Positions 1 through 10,800 of a DNA stretch of 11,652 nt are shown here, in pieces. Both the position numbers and the translations under genes were made by a program. Below the pieces are notes generated by a model. The model was not told the origin of the DNA, ran no database searches, and saw only the letters and a program-made list of their open reading frames with translations. This stretch comes from Planctomycetia bacterium (GTDB lineage Bacteria; Planctomycetota; Phycisphaerae; Phycisphaerales; SM1A02): assembly GCA_005804005.1 (NCBI GenBank), contig SYPI01000117.1, positions 1-11,652 on the forward strand, written 5' to 3'. The stretch's first letter is position 1. Every line of letters begins with the position of its first letter.

Positions 1-1264
<1,264 letters not shown>

Positions 1265-1271
1265 GGTTTGG

Positions 1272-2381
1272 TCACTTGGCGGCGGCCTTCAGCTTGCCCT
1301 TGGCGTCGAACTGGTCGAGGTGCTTCATCATTCCGGTGACCGCCTCTATCTTGCGTTCACTCATCTGCCCCTTGAAGGTGGGCATGACATTGCCGAAGGT
1401 CTGCACGACATACTTCCCGGGGTTGAGGATGCTGTCGCGGATGTAGTCCTCTGGCGTCTCGTAAACCTTGCCCGGGCCGATCAGGTCGGCGTAACTCTGG
1501 CCATTGGTGAACTTGCCGGTGCCGGCGCGAATGCGGTCGAAGATTCCCTGCCACGATGGCCCCTGCCCGGCGGTGCCGTCGAGGCTGTGGCACTGGCTGC
1601 ACTGGGCGTAAAGGCGCGGGCCGGCGGCGGTGAACAGTTCGGCGTCAGGGATTTCTTCAATCCAGTTGGCCTGCTTGGCCAGCCACTCATCGAACTCGGC
1701 CTGCTCGAGCACATAGACCTTGGCCAGCATCTTGGAGTGGTCGGTGCCGCAGTACTCGGCGCAGAAGAGGTTGTAGGCCTTGGCTGGATCCATCCCGGTC
1801 GGATAGTCGCACTGGAACCAGATGGCGCCCACGCGTCCCGGCACGCAGTCGCGCTTCACCCGGAACTCGGGGATGAAGAAGGAGTGCAGCACATCGTCGG
1901 CTCGCAGCACCACCCGCACTGGTCGACCAGCGGGCACCACCAAGCCCTCGACTGCGCCGGAGGCCACCGCGCCGTTGGGGTAAGTGAAGGCCCACTGCCA
2001 CTTCTTGGCGGTGACATTGATGTCGTATGAGTTGGCCGGTGGGGTGGCCAGATCGAGGTAGCCGCGGAAGCCGAAGAAGAAGATGACTCCGGAGAGGAGC
2101 AGCGGCACAATGATGTAGGTGGCCTCTAGAGCGGCATGGTGGGTCGGGCCGTCCATGCGGAAGCGATGCTCGCGCTCGCGGATGCGGTACTTCCAGACGA
2201 AGGCCACCATGGCCACCACAATCAGGGCGAAGAAGAAGTAGCAGACCCAGTTGATGACATCGAAGACGATGTCAACATCCGGGGCGACCGTCGACGCGCC
2301 CTGCGGCATCCAGAAGGTCGGCGCAGTCGGGCCATCGGCCAGGCCGGTCGCAGCAGTGAGTATTGCTAGGAGCGTCTGCAT
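1272..2381 (-). CDS. ctaC: Cytochrome c oxidase subunit II with fused cytochrome c domain
   Basis: Electron-entry subunit of the caa3 oxidase, 369 aa. An N-terminal hydrophobic stretch is followed by two membrane helices (about 42-64 and 88-106) and then a periplasmic cupredoxin domain. The CuA ligands are all visible: H166 in LHSFF, and the [12 protein letters not shown] block with C207, E209, C211, H215 and M218. The aromatic WQW (128-130), which lies on the electron path in this family, is present. A C-terminal cytochrome c domain follows, with heme motif CSQCH (C261, C264, H265) and a likely axial Met in NVMPTFKG (M333). This fusion defines caa3 oxidases and suggests the domain takes electrons directly from ACIII. 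The start is the ATG lying 7 bases after the sco stop (TGA-N7-ATG), with only a weak GAG upstream. The stop is again 7 bases before ctaD. The gene looks intact. Confidence 0.97.
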   Translation of the reverse strand: MQTLLAILTAATGLADGPTAPTFWMPQGASTVAPDVDIVFDVINWVCYFFFALIVVAMVAFVWKYRIREREHRFRMDGPTHHAALEATYIIVPLLLSGVIFFFGFRGYLDLATPPANSYDINVTAKKWQWAFTYPNGAVASGAVEGLVVPAGRPVRVVLRADDVLHSFFIPEFRVKRDCVPGRVGAIWFQCDYPTGMDPAKAYNLFCAEYCGTDHSKMLAKVYVLEQAEFDEWLAKQANWIEEIPDAELFTAAGPRLYAQCSQCHSLDGTAGQGPSWQGIFDRIRAGTGKFTNGQSYADLIGPGKVYETPEDYIRDSILNPGKYVVQTFGNVMPTFKGQMSERKIEAVTGMMKHLDQFDAKGKLKAAAK

Positions 2382-2388
2382 GGGAATC

Positions 2389-3288
2389 TCAGTGAATTGC
2401 GTGAGCGTTCGCCGATTGAGCCTCTACCGGCGGCTGGAGTGACTTCTTGCGGGAATCGCGCCACCACATCCAGCCGATGCCGGATGCCAGGAGGACCACG
2501 GTGATCGCGCCACCCACCTGCATCAGCCGGAACGCCAGCAGGGTGTAACTGCCCTCGGTCGGGTCGTACTGGTGGCACCACAGGATGAAGCGGTCCAGCG
2601 GTGTGCCGATGGTGCCCTGCCCCGCCTCGACCAGCGCCATGCGCACGGTCTGCGGCTCGAACTTGACTCCGTAGAGGTAGCGCACCAAGCGGCCATCTGG
2701 GGCCACCAGGAACAGCGCCGCAGCATGGGCATACTCGCCGTCGGGCAGGCGGCGGAACTTGAAGCCGACCGCATCGGCCAGCGCCTGCGAACTGGTCTGA
2801 GGCGCAGTGAGGAAGTGCCAGCCGCGGCCGACACCCTCGCGACCGTACTCAGCCAGATATCCCTGTTTCTTGGCCGCGGCCAACTCCACCGAGTCATCGG
2901 GGTTGATGCTGGCCGAGACGAACTCGAAGTCGGTGCCCGCCGTCCAGTCGAGCTTGCCCAGCGAGCGGACGGCTTCGTTGAGCACCATGGTGCACAGCAT
3001 CGGGCAGCGGTAGTAGCCCAAGTGAAGCAGCACCGGCTTGCCATTGGCGAGGATCGCGCCCAAGGTGGTCGGCTTGCCATCGTCGTCAACAAACGGCAGG
3101 TCGAGCGGCAACTTCACGCCAAGGTTTTCAACAATGTCCACGCCGACCAATTCCGGGGGCACGCCCTCGGCGCTGAGTCCTGCGCCACCGAGCGGACCAA
3201 CCGGAGAGTTGGGCGACTGCGCTGTTGCCGACAGCGCGATCGCCAGCCCGGCACCAAATCCGATCAAGAATGGGGCGGTGGGCTTCAC
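2389..3288 (-). CDS. sco: SCO1/SenC/PrrC family copper chaperone with C-terminal membrane anchor
   Basis: Thioredoxin-fold copper chaperone/thiol reductase that assembles CuA in subunit II; 299 aa, longer than the roughly 200 aa of a minimal SCO. Residues 1-23 form a signal peptide-like stretch (PFLIGFGAGLAIALSATAQ). The metal motif CPMLC (C95, C99) sits in LLHLGYYRCPMLC, and the third copper ligand is most likely H188 in YAHAAALFLVAPDGR. After the SCO fold comes an extension (LDRFILWCHQYDPTEGSYT) and a hydrophobic helix at about 255-276 followed by basic residues (WWRDSRKK), so a C-terminal anchor with the tail in the cytoplasm is likely. The start is GTG, overlapping the stop of the upstream gene as GTGA, and is supported by GGAG 7 bases upstream. 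The position just ahead of ctaC fits a role in CuA loading of that subunit. Confidence 0.93.
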   Translation of the reverse strand: MKPTAPFLIGFGAGLAIALSATAQSPNSPVGPLGGAGLSAEGVPPELVGVDIVENLGVKLPLDLPFVDDDGKPTTLGAILANGKPVLLHLGYYRCPMLCTMVLNEAVRSLGKLDWTAGTDFEFVSASINPDDSVELAAAKKQGYLAEYGREGVGRGWHFLTAPQTSSQALADAVGFKFRRLPDGEYAHAAALFLVAPDGRLVRYLYGVKFEPQTVRMALVEAGQGTIGTPLDRFILWCHQYDPTEGSYTLLAFRLMQVGGAITVVLLASGIGWMWWRDSRKKSLQPPVEAQSANAHAIH

Positions 3289-3743
3289 GGCTTGGCTCCG
3301 TGGGCGGGTGCTTGGGCAGGAGTCGCGACCGTCTTGACCGCCGGCACAGCCGCGGGCTTCGCCGCGGAGACTGGTGCTGACACCGCCACCGGTGCTGGTG
3401 GAGCCTTGATCCCCTCAGCCAGCAGCAACTCAAAGGCGCGGGTGATCGGAATGCGGATGCGCGTCTCTTCGCTGCCATCGGCCAGCGCCACCGTGTACCG
3501 ACCGTACTGGGCCAGCGTGGCTTCCTGCGCGGCGCGCAGCGCTTGCACTTCCTGATGCGGCTGGTTGATGATCTTGGCGTCTACCTCGGCGCTCTCGCTC
3601 CAGAAGTAGATGGTGGCCACGGCAAAGATGGTGGCGATGCACATCAGCGATCCGGCGATCGACCAGAACCAAGTCGGTCCGCCCGAAGGATCGGGGTTCT
3701 CGTCTAGGTCGTGGGATTCGTGATGGTGAGCGCCGTGTGCCAT
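3285..3743 (-). CDS. Small single-span membrane protein of the ACIII/caa3 cluster, function unknown
   Basis: 152 aa. I do not recognise a named family. Visible parts: a histidine- and acid-rich N-terminus (AHGAHHHESHDLDENPD, residues 2-18); one membrane helix at about 25-48 (WFWSIAGSLMCIATIFAVATIYFW); a polar, probably helical segment (about 50-80); a short conserved-looking core with RIRIPITRAFELLLAEG (95-111); and an Ala/Pro/Val/Lys-rich low-complexity tail (about 113-152). It starts 7 bases after the actF stop, with GAGG overlapping that stop (GAGG-N5-ATG), and its own stop overlaps the GTG of sco. Its place between actF and the copper chaperone suggests a role in assembly or stability of ACIII or caa3; the His-rich end could bind metal, but that is inference. 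The IPI-x-RA-x-EL core resembles small proteins I recall beside oxidase clusters, from memory only. Confidence 0.85.
   Translation of the reverse strand: MAHGAHHHESHDLDENPDPSGGPTWFWSIAGSLMCIATIFAVATIYFWSESAEVDAKIINQPHQEVQALRAAQEATLAQYGRYTVALADGSEETRIRIPITRAFELLLAEGIKAPPAPVAVSAPVSAAKPAAVPAVKTVATPAQAPAHGAKP
3296..3299 (-). promoter_or_regulatory. Ribosome binding site of sco
   Basis: GGAG on the minus strand, 7 bases before the GTG at 3288. It supports GTG rather than a later ATG as the start, and places the site inside the end of the upstream 152-codon gene. Confidence 0.6.
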
Positions 3744-3750
3744 GAATGCC

Positions 3751-5085
3751 TCAGATGTTCTGGAAGCGCAGGCTCTCAGGCAGCCGCGGGTCGTGGACCG
3801 CCAACGCCGGGCGCTTGGACAGCCGCCTCAGGCTGACCGCCGCGAACAGGCCCAGCATGCCCACCAGCATCAGGTAGTTGAGTGGGTCACCCAGCCGAGT
3901 CGGCGTGGCCGAGTACGCCTCGGCCAAGGCGCCGTACGTACTGTAAGAACCGACATCGGGCGGGATCACCGGCATGATCAGCCAATACAGGTCGATCCAG
4001 TGGAAAGCGAGCATCCAGAGGGCGCCGACAGCCAGCGAGACTGGCCAGCGCTTGACCCAGCGGGAGATCAGGAACACGAACGGAATGACGAAGTGCCCGA
4101 TGATCAGGGCGAAACTCAGCGGTCCCCAGCCACCAATCTGCCGGGCTAGGAACCAGGTGGTTTCCTCGGGGATCGAGGCGTACCAGATGAGCATGTACTG
4201 GCTGAAGGCGATGTAGGCCCAGAAGACCACGCCGAAGGCAAAGATCATCTTGCCCAAGTCCTGCAGGTGCTCGCTGGTTACCACCGCCGAGAGCAGGCCG
4301 AGCTGCCGCAGCCGCAGCACTATCAGCGCCAGGAATGAGTACCCGCCAGCGCAGATGGCGGCGAAGAAGTACACGCCGAACATGGTGCTGAACCAGGCCG
4401 GCGAGAGCGACATCATCCAGTCGAAGGCGGCGAAGGTGATGGTCAGGCCGAAGCTGATCACTCCGAAGGCCGACCACTTCTGCAGGCGGACATCGATGGC
4501 CCGCGCCGTGTCGGAATCAGCGCTGTCTTGCCGCAGCGAGTTCACCAGCATGGTGCGCGCCAGAATTGCCCACAGCCCGAAGTAGATGGCGGCACGGATG
4601 AAGAAGAAGTTGGTGTTCAGGTAGCCGGACTTGGACTCCAAGACATGCGCCTCGGCCGGGTTGTGCTCAGCCAGAGCATGCAGGTCGGCCCACGGCCAGA
4701 TGGAAGCGAGAGTCATGCCGTGTCCGTCGCCCTTGCTTCCGGCCAGCCACAGAACCACAAACGGCAGGAACATGATCCACCACCACTGCAGGTTCGCGGC
4801 GATCAGTTCCGCCGGACGACGCAGCGCCGCGCTCCAGCCAGCGCGGGTTAGCCGCTGGATCATCACGAAGAGCAGGCTGCCCAGCCCAAGCGACAGCACG
4901 AAGATGAAGTTCAGCAGATAGACGCGGGCGAAGTGCGCCGGGTCCTCACTGCGGAAGCCGAGCCAGCAGGCCAGCAGCAGCCCGCCTCCGCCGATTGCCA
5001 GCGCGATGCGCGAGAACTTCGCGAAGCGCTCGCCGCCGACATAGTGGGCCGGATTGTTGTCGAAACTCGCGGGGCCGTGGCTCAT
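3751..5085 (-). CDS. actF: ACIII subunit ActF, NrfD-like integral membrane protein
   Basis: Membrane subunit of Alternative Complex III, 444 aa. In known ACIII structures ActC and ActF are related multi-helix NrfD-like proteins, with ActC usually credited with the quinol site and ActF with a possible proton path. Here about ten hydrophobic helices are spread from residue 26 (RIALAIGGGGLLLACWLGF) to 431. Recognisable family stretches are LQWWWIMFLPFVVLW, EETTWFLARQIGGWGPL, FVIPFVFLISRWVKRW and FHWIDLYWLIMPVIPPDVG. The ATG overlaps the actE stop as ATGA and has AGGA 8 bases upstream. The stop is followed 7 bases later by the 152-residue membrane protein gene. The length fits the family and I see no damage. 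Confidence 0.93.
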   Translation of the reverse strand: MSHGPASFDNNPAHYVGGERFAKFSRIALAIGGGGLLLACWLGFRSEDPAHFARVYLLNFIFVLSLGLGSLLFVMIQRLTRAGWSAALRRPAELIAANLQWWWIMFLPFVVLWLAGSKGDGHGMTLASIWPWADLHALAEHNPAEAHVLESKSGYLNTNFFFIRAAIYFGLWAILARTMLVNSLRQDSADSDTARAIDVRLQKWSAFGVISFGLTITFAAFDWMMSLSPAWFSTMFGVYFFAAICAGGYSFLALIVLRLRQLGLLSAVVTSEHLQDLGKMIFAFGVVFWAYIAFSQYMLIWYASIPEETTWFLARQIGGWGPLSFALIIGHFVIPFVFLISRWVKRWPVSLAVGALWMLAFHWIDLYWLIMPVIPPDVGSYSTYGALAEAYSATPTRLGDPLNYLMLVGMLGLFAAVSLRRLSKRPALAVHDPRLPESLRFQNI

Positions 5086-5756
5086 AGTCCGAGTCCTGCC
5101 CGCGACGGCGGCGGGACATCCTGAAGGTTGGCGTTCTGGCTGCGCTGCAGAGCAATCACATAGGCGGCGATCGCCCAGCGATCAGCCACCGGGATCTGCG
5201 TTCCGTAGGCGGCCATATTGCGGATGCCGTAGGTGATGGTGTTGAAAATCTGGCCGATCGGTTGCGGCGTCACCGTGGCGTCGTGCAGGCTCTTGGCAGC
5301 CACCCAGACCGTCCCGTCGACCGGCCCGGCCGCGTTGGTGACCAGTTCCAGGGCCCGGCGGTTGATCATGCCATCGCCCATGCCGGCGTATCCGTGGCAG
5401 GCCGAGCAATAAATGTTGAATCGCTCCTGGCCGCGGGCCAGCAAAGCCGGAGTGAGTGGGGTCTGGGCTGGCAGCGCTGTGGCCCAGTTGCCGCCGACTA
5501 CGCCGTTGGCGAAATGTGTGTCGGCGCCCGCCTCGCCGCGGGCCACTGTGCCAGTAACCGGCTGGCGCATGGCGCGACCATCGGCGAACAGTTCATTGCG
5601 GCTCTGGGTCTTGAACTTGGTCTGCAGATCCATATCCAGAATGATCTGGATCGGTCGGGCGGTGCTGGCCTCGGCCCGATTGCGGGCGATGATCACCAGT
5701 GGCAGGATGGCCAGCAGGCCGATGATGCAGAGGGTGTAGGTGATGATCCGCGGCAT
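5082..5756 (-). CDS. actE: ACIII subunit ActE, membrane-anchored monoheme cytochrome c
   Basis: Monoheme cytochrome c subunit of ACIII, 224 aa, facing the periplasm and the likely final donor to the oxidase's own cytochrome c domain. An N-terminal hydrophobic anchor (about 4-24, ending in the basic IIARNR) is followed by a linker with IQIILDMDLQTKFKTQS, typical of ActE. The class I cytochrome c domain has heme motif CSACHGYAGMGDGM (C117, C120, H121) and a probable axial Met in GIRNMAAYGTQIP (M181); it ends with DRWAIAAYVIALQRSQNA. The frame is open further upstream, but the true start is the ATG at 5756. This ATG overlaps the actD stop as TGATG and has GGAGG 7 bases ahead; the upstream part is only actD read in another frame. 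I see no lipobox cysteine, so the anchor is probably the helix itself. Confidence 0.95.
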   Translation of the reverse strand: MPRIITYTLCIIGLLAILPLVIIARNRAEASTARPIQIILDMDLQTKFKTQSRNELFADGRAMRQPVTGTVARGEAGADTHFANGVVGGNWATALPAQTPLTPALLARGQERFNIYCSACHGYAGMGDGMINRRALELVTNAAGPVDGTVWVAAKSLHDATVTPQPIGQIFNTITYGIRNMAAYGTQIPVADRWAIAAYVIALQRSQNANLQDVPPPSRAGLGL

Positions 5757-6391
5757 CAGATTTCCTCCACCACTTCCACCGCCGTGGCACCGAGGCTCTT
5801 CAGGAAAGCCTCGCACTTGGAGCGCATGAACTTCGGGTCGCGGGCCTCTATGGTGATGAAGAAGCGATCGTCGCTGCAGCGCAGGAATCGCTTGTTGGCC
5901 AGCAGCGGGTGGCTCAGTCGCGGCAGGCCGTTGAAGGCCAGCATGCCGCCCGCCGCAGTGAGCGAGGCCAGCAGCACGGTGAGTTCGAAGATCACCGGGA
6001 TCATCGACGGATACGAGAGCAGTGGCTTGCCGCTGATAAGGATCGGGTAACCCTGCACCCACACCAGCAGCCAGGCGTCCCAGTCGAGTCCGTTGGTAAA
6101 TGCCTGCAGGGCCAGACCGAGCATCGTCCCGGTCATGCCCGCGAAGAACACCACCACTGGCAGAATGGTGCGCTTCACGCCCATCTGCCGATCCAGGTTG
6201 TGAACTGGGAAGGGCGCGTGACAGTCCCAGAAGCGATAGCCGGCATCGCGCACCTTGCCCGCAGCGCCGTAAATCGCCGCGGGCGATTCGAACTCGGCCA
6301 TGACCCCCCACATGCGCCTTTGCGGCACTGTGGTCGCTGTCTTCGTAGTTGGATCTGGGGCAAGTATGGTCACAGGGGTTGGCTCATTCAC
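5756..6391 (-). CDS. actD: ACIII subunit ActD (DUF3341 family)
   Basis: Small membrane subunit of ACIII, 211 aa from the GTG at 6391. A soluble N-terminal part carries the family signature [21 protein letters not shown], then [18 protein letters not shown]. Two membrane helices follow (about 75-98 and 130-153) and a soluble C-terminal ferredoxin-like part ([13 protein letters not shown] to the end). In known complexes ActD packs against ActC and ActF and binds no cofactor; it is thought to be structural. The start is uncertain. GTG 6391 overlaps the actC stop by 8 bases but has no visible Shine-Dalgarno. The ATG at 6313 lies just before the conserved VMAEFESP block, has AAGG close upstream, and would give 185 aa with a 70-base gap after actC. 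The stop overlaps actE as TGATG. Confidence 0.93.
   Translation of the reverse strand: MNEPTPVTILAPDPTTKTATTVPQRRMWGVMAEFESPAAIYGAAGKVRDAGYRFWDCHAPFPVHNLDRQMGVKRTILPVVVFFAGMTGTMLGLALQAFTNGLDWDAWLLVWVQGYPILISGKPLLSYPSMIPVIFELTVLLASLTAAGGMLAFNGLPRLSHPLLANKRFLRCSDDRFFITIEARDPKFMRSKCEAFLKSLGATAVEVVEEI
5764..5768 (-). promoter_or_regulatory. Ribosome binding site of actE
   Basis: GGAGG on the minus strand, 7 bases before the ATG at 5756; the strongest Shine-Dalgarno in the window. It decides the actE start against the much longer open frame that runs back through actD. Confidence 0.75.
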
Positions 6392-7856
6392 TCTTGGGGC
6401 TGTGGGCCGCAGCGGCGGCGTGGCCAGCGCCGTGCGGGATGAAGTGTGGATCGGCCTCAGGCATGGTTCCCTTGATCTCGGCCATGGCCACCATCGGCAG
6501 GTAGCGGCAGAACAGAAGGAAGAGCGTGCCGAAGAGTCCGAAGGCGCCCATCATGGTGGCGATGTCAACCCAAGTGGGGATGAACCCGCCCCATGAGGTC
6601 GGCAGGAAGTCGTTGGCCAAGCTGGAGACAATGATCACATAGCGCTCGAACCACATGCCGATGTTCACCACCAGGCTGAGCACGAACATCAGTGGAATGC
6701 TGGTGCGAATGCGCTTGGACCAGAACAGCTGTGGGGTGATCACATTGCAGCTGACCATGATCAGGTAGGCCCACCAGTACTGACCGAAGGCCCGGTTCAT
6801 GAAGGCGAACTTCTCGTACAGCGCCCCGGAGTACCAGGCGATAAAGAATTCCATTGAGTAGGCGTAGCCGACCATGCAGCCGGTCACCAGAATGATCTTG
6901 TTCATGTTGTCCAGATGCCGAAGGGTGATGAGGTCCTTCAGTCCGAACAGTTGACGAGCCGGCACTGCCAGTGTGACCACCATGGCAAAGCCGGAGAAAA
7001 TGGCCCCGGCCACGAAGTACGGCGGGAAGATGGTGGTGTGCCAGCCGGGCAGTTGGCTGACGGCGAAATCGAACGACACCACCGAGTGCACTGACAGCAC
7101 CAGCGGGGTAGCCAGCGCAGCCAGCAGCAGGTAGGCCACCTCGTAGCGGTGCCAGTGGCGCATCGAGCCGCGCCAACCCAGCGAGAAGAATCCGTAGGCG
7201 ATCTGCTGGATGCGGCCCTTGGCCCGGTCGCGCAGCGTGGCCAGGTCAGGAATAAGGCCGACGTACCAGAAGACCAGCGACACGGTGAAGTATGTGGACA
7301 CCGCGAAGACGTCCCACAGGAGCGGACTGCGGAACTGTGGCCACAAGTCCATCTGGTTGGGAATCGGGAAGAGCCAATACACCAGCCAGACGCGGCCGAC
7401 ATGGATGCCGGGGAACAGACCAGCGCAAATGACCGCGAAGATGGTCATGGCCTCCGCGAAGCGATTGATTCCGGTGCGCCACTTCTGGCGGAAGAGGAAG
7501 AGGATGGCGCTGATGAGCGTGCCAGCGTGGCCGATACCGACCCAGAAGACAAAGTTGGTGATGTCGAAGGCCCACATCACCGGGTTGTTCAAGCCCCACA
7601 CGCCAACGCCGGTGGCGAATAGGTAGAGCACACACACGCCCAGCACGCTGACCATCGCCAGGCTGATGGCGAAGGCCACATACCAGGCCATCGGCGCCTT
7701 GGGTGCCTCGGAGACACGACACACCTGATGGGTGACATCGTGGAACCGGTGCATGTTGAGCACCAGCGGCGACCGCGAGCCGGGGGTGTCGGCGGTGTTG
7801 TCGCAGTCGATGAAACCGCGATCGCGCTCAGAGATGGGGGCAGTGGTCTGACTCAT
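6384..7856 (-). CDS. actC: ACIII subunit ActC, NrfD/PsrC-family quinol-interacting membrane protein
   Basis: Main quinol-site membrane subunit of ACIII, 490 aa, NrfD/PsrC family. A hydrophilic N-terminus of about 55 residues precedes roughly ten hydrophobic helices. The conserved signature [21 protein letters not shown] (H110) is intact; a nearby stretch holds D98 and a later one reads [10 protein letters not shown] (H152). Residues of this kind line the menaquinol site in studied ACIII. Further family stretches are [36 protein letters not shown] and [16 protein letters not shown]. The tail ends in a His/Ala-rich [15 protein letters not shown]. The ATG overlaps the actB stop as ATGA, with GGAG 7 bases upstream. 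No key residue appears lost. Confidence 0.96.
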   Translation of the reverse strand: MSQTTAPISERDRGFIDCDNTADTPGSRSPLVLNMHRFHDVTHQVCRVSEAPKAPMAWYVAFAISLAMVSVLGVCVLYLFATGVGVWGLNNPVMWAFDITNFVFWVGIGHAGTLISAILFLFRQKWRTGINRFAEAMTIFAVICAGLFPGIHVGRVWLVYWLFPIPNQMDLWPQFRSPLLWDVFAVSTYFTVSLVFWYVGLIPDLATLRDRAKGRIQQIAYGFFSLGWRGSMRHWHRYEVAYLLLAALATPLVLSVHSVVSFDFAVSQLPGWHTTIFPPYFVAGAIFSGFAMVVTLAVPARQLFGLKDLITLRHLDNMNKIILVTGCMVGYAYSMEFFIAWYSGALYEKFAFMNRAFGQYWWAYLIMVSCNVITPQLFWSKRIRTSIPLMFVLSLVVNIGMWFERYVIIVSSLANDFLPTSWGGFIPTWVDIATMMGAFGLFGTLFLLFCRYLPMVAMAEIKGTMPEADPHFIPHGAGHAAAAAHSPKSE

Positions 7857-10800
7857 CCGTGCGCTCCGTCGTGGCCGTGTCCGGCGGCCGGGGCGGCCGG
7901 AGTCAGCGCCGGGTTGTTCACCCGCGCCATGTACTTCACCCGCGGCTTCACATTCAGTTCCTCGAGCATCTGGTACGAGCGCCCCTGCTTGTGCAACTTC
8001 GACACCCGACTGTTGGCGTCGTTCAAGTCACCGAAGACGATGGCCCCAGTCGGACAGGCCTGCTGGCAGGCGGTCACGATGGTTCCGTCGGGGATAAGGA
8101 AGTTCGGCGCACCGGTGGCCGCGCCACCCGCGTTGGCCCAGGCATTCTTGCCAGTGATCTTGGCGGCTTGAATGCGCTGGGTGCAGAAGGTGCACTTTTC
8201 CATGATGCCGCGCATGCGCACCGTGACATCCGGGTTGAACTGCATGCGCAGCCAGTTCTCGGCACCCTCGCGGGTGTAGTACTCGGCGTCGGTCTTGATG
8301 ATGCCCTCGCCGCGCTCCGGGCTGCGGCGGTGCCAGTCGACGAAGTTGAAGCGGCGCACCTTGTCGGGGCCGTTGTTGCTGCAGTCGCGGGTGCCGATAC
8401 AGCGGTTGTAAACCATCACATTCAGGCCGTCGGTGTCGTGAGTGGTCGCGCCGACCGGGCAGACCTGTTCGCACGGGGCGTTCTCGCACTGCTGGCAGGT
8501 GACTGGCTGGACGGCGAATCCATCGGGAGCATCGGGGTGCGGGCCCTTGAAGTAGCGGTCGATGCGGATCCAGAACATCTCGCGGCCGCGCATGACCTGA
8601 CCCTTGCCGACCACCGGAATGTTGTTCTCTGCCTGGCAGGCGGTGACGCAGGCGCTACAGCCGGTGCACGAGCCCAGATCGATCGACATCGCCCAGCGGA
8701 ACTGAGCGCCGTCGAGATTGCTCTCTTCCCAAAGCGAGAGGCTCGAGACCACATGGCCGACCTTGCGGGCGAAGCCGGGGTCGGTCTGGAACTGGTTCAG
8801 AGTGCCTTCGCGAACCAAGGTCGGCAGACGCTCTTGGATACCGCCATAGGCGATCTCCGGGCTGAGTGCATTTGCCGCGCCGTGATCCTGAGTGCGGGCC
8901 AGTTCGTAGGTGGAACCCACCCGCGACACGGTTGCGCCGGAGACGAAACCGACGCCAGGTGGTCGAATGGTGTAGGCATTGAATCCAGCCCCATCGGCGA
9001 TCGGGCCAGCGGCCGCGCCACGGCCGTAGCCCAGCGCGATGCCCAACGAGCCATCGGGTTGCCCCGGCAGCACCCATGCCACGCACTCGAGCGTCGCGCC
9101 GTTGACGCTGACCCGAACCATGTCTTCGCCGGAGATGCCCAGAGAGCGCGCCGTAGCCGGAGAAACCAGCAGGGCGTTGTCCCAAGTCAGCTTGGAGACA
9201 TTGTCGGGCAGTTCCTGCAGCCAAGCCAGATTGCCGAATCGACCGTCATCAACTTTGGCATCGAAGTGGAAGGCGACTTCCAGCGAGTCGGCGGCGGGCG
9301 CAGCCGCGGCGGCCGCCGTGGCCAGCGCGTCAACCGCCCCAACATTGGTCGCGGGCAATGCCCCGCCGGCCGTGGCGCTGCCTGCCCAAATCCCCTTGTC
9401 GAGCGCGGCTCGCCACGCCGTCTCGAAGCCGCCGCCACTCAGGCCGGTGCGGGCAGTGTGCGTGCGCCGCACGATCGCTTCGCCACCAGCCGTGTCGTCG
9501 CCCAAGAGCAGCGCGGCGAATTCGATTTCCGACAGGCCGCCCTGCCCGGCGCCGACCAGCGGCATGATGAGCGGCTGGGCGATCGACACTGAGCCGTCAA
9601 CAGCGCGCGTGTCGTTCCATGCTTCGAGGAAGTGGGCACGCGGGATGTGCCACATTGCGCCCTTGCCGGCCAGCGAGGTCTCGTCGTTCCACAGCGACAG
9701 GCGCACATGCTCGGCGACCTTGCTGATCGCCTCGGCCATGCCGGGGGCGTCGAATGCCGGGTTGCCGCCGATGGTGACCAGAGTCTTGATCTGTCCGCTG
9801 CCCAGCGCCGTAGCCAGCGCCGCGAACTCGGTGTTGGAACCATTCGCCGCAAGTGGCAGGCAGGTGACGGTCTTGCCGAGATTGCCGAGGCTGGCGTTCA
9901 ACAACGCCGCGATGGCGTGGACCGCCGCTGGCTGGCGATCGCCCGCGACCACCAACCCGGCGCCGCGGTTGCTGTTCAATTCCAAAGCAGCCGCCCCGAG
10001 ACGCGCCGTGTCGTCGGCGCTGAGCTTGGGAGCCCGGGCGGCCAAAGCACTCAGACCGTTGCCCTTGAGTCCGCAAGCCACGGCCAGCTGTGCGGCTATC
10101 GCCGCCACATCACTAGCGCGAACAGCGACTCGTTCATCAGCGCTCATGCCGGTGAGTGTCAGACCACCGTCGACGCAGTAGAGCCGCGACATAGTGGCGT
10201 GGGAGGCACTGGATTCATCGAGCCGTCGACCAGCGGCGAACCCCGCGGCATCGGCCACGGTGCCGGGCCGCCCGGAGAGGAAGTCGGCATCGAGCGAGAC
10301 GATGACCTTGGCCTTGGCGAAGTCGTTGCGCACTCGCTGGGCGCTGCCGAACGCCGCCGTCGTACCGTCCGCCTCGCCGCTGTACCCGGCCGCCTCGTAC
10401 TCGCACCACATCGCCTTGGGGAAAGCCTGACGCAGCCGCCCGCGCATGGCATCGTCGCTGGGTCCGTTGGCGGCTTCGACCAAGAAAGCCAGATCAGCTC
10501 CACCGTTGGCGCGCAGTTCGGCGCGGCGGCCGCCGAGCCAGACTTCGAACTGCACCATGCTCGCGGCGTGACCGTGCTGAGTCACCTGACGGGAACGATG
10601 CGGTTCATACAGTTCGAGAATTCGGGACTGCAGAATTGCGGTGCTGCCAGCACCCGAGACATGCTCGGCATTGCCGTCCAACTTCACCGGGCGACCGTCG
10701 AAGGTGCGCGCCAGCACACCCTCCCCGATGCCGCGAATGCTGAACGAAGTCGCGTAGGCCACCGCCACACCGGGGACGCGATCGCTCGGCGGACCGGCGA

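Noticed and set aside
5757..6311. N-terminal extension of the actE frame upstream of 5756
   Set aside because: The extension is actD read in another frame. The ATG at 5756 has GGAGG at good spacing and begins the expected membrane anchor.
9290..9340. GC-rich Ala-coding stretch considered as a repeat or mobile insertion
   Set aside because: It is a short run of Ala codons within the ActB frame, without repeat units, target duplications or a frame break.
7859..9592. A 577-codon open frame on the plus strand, and other long plus-strand frames at 9632-10867, 9039-10181 and 2572-3555
   Set aside because: They lie antisense to actB, sco and other clear genes. Their translations are rich in Arg, Ala, Gly, His and Val with no family motifs, as expected from GC-rich opposite frames. 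No independent sign of coding.
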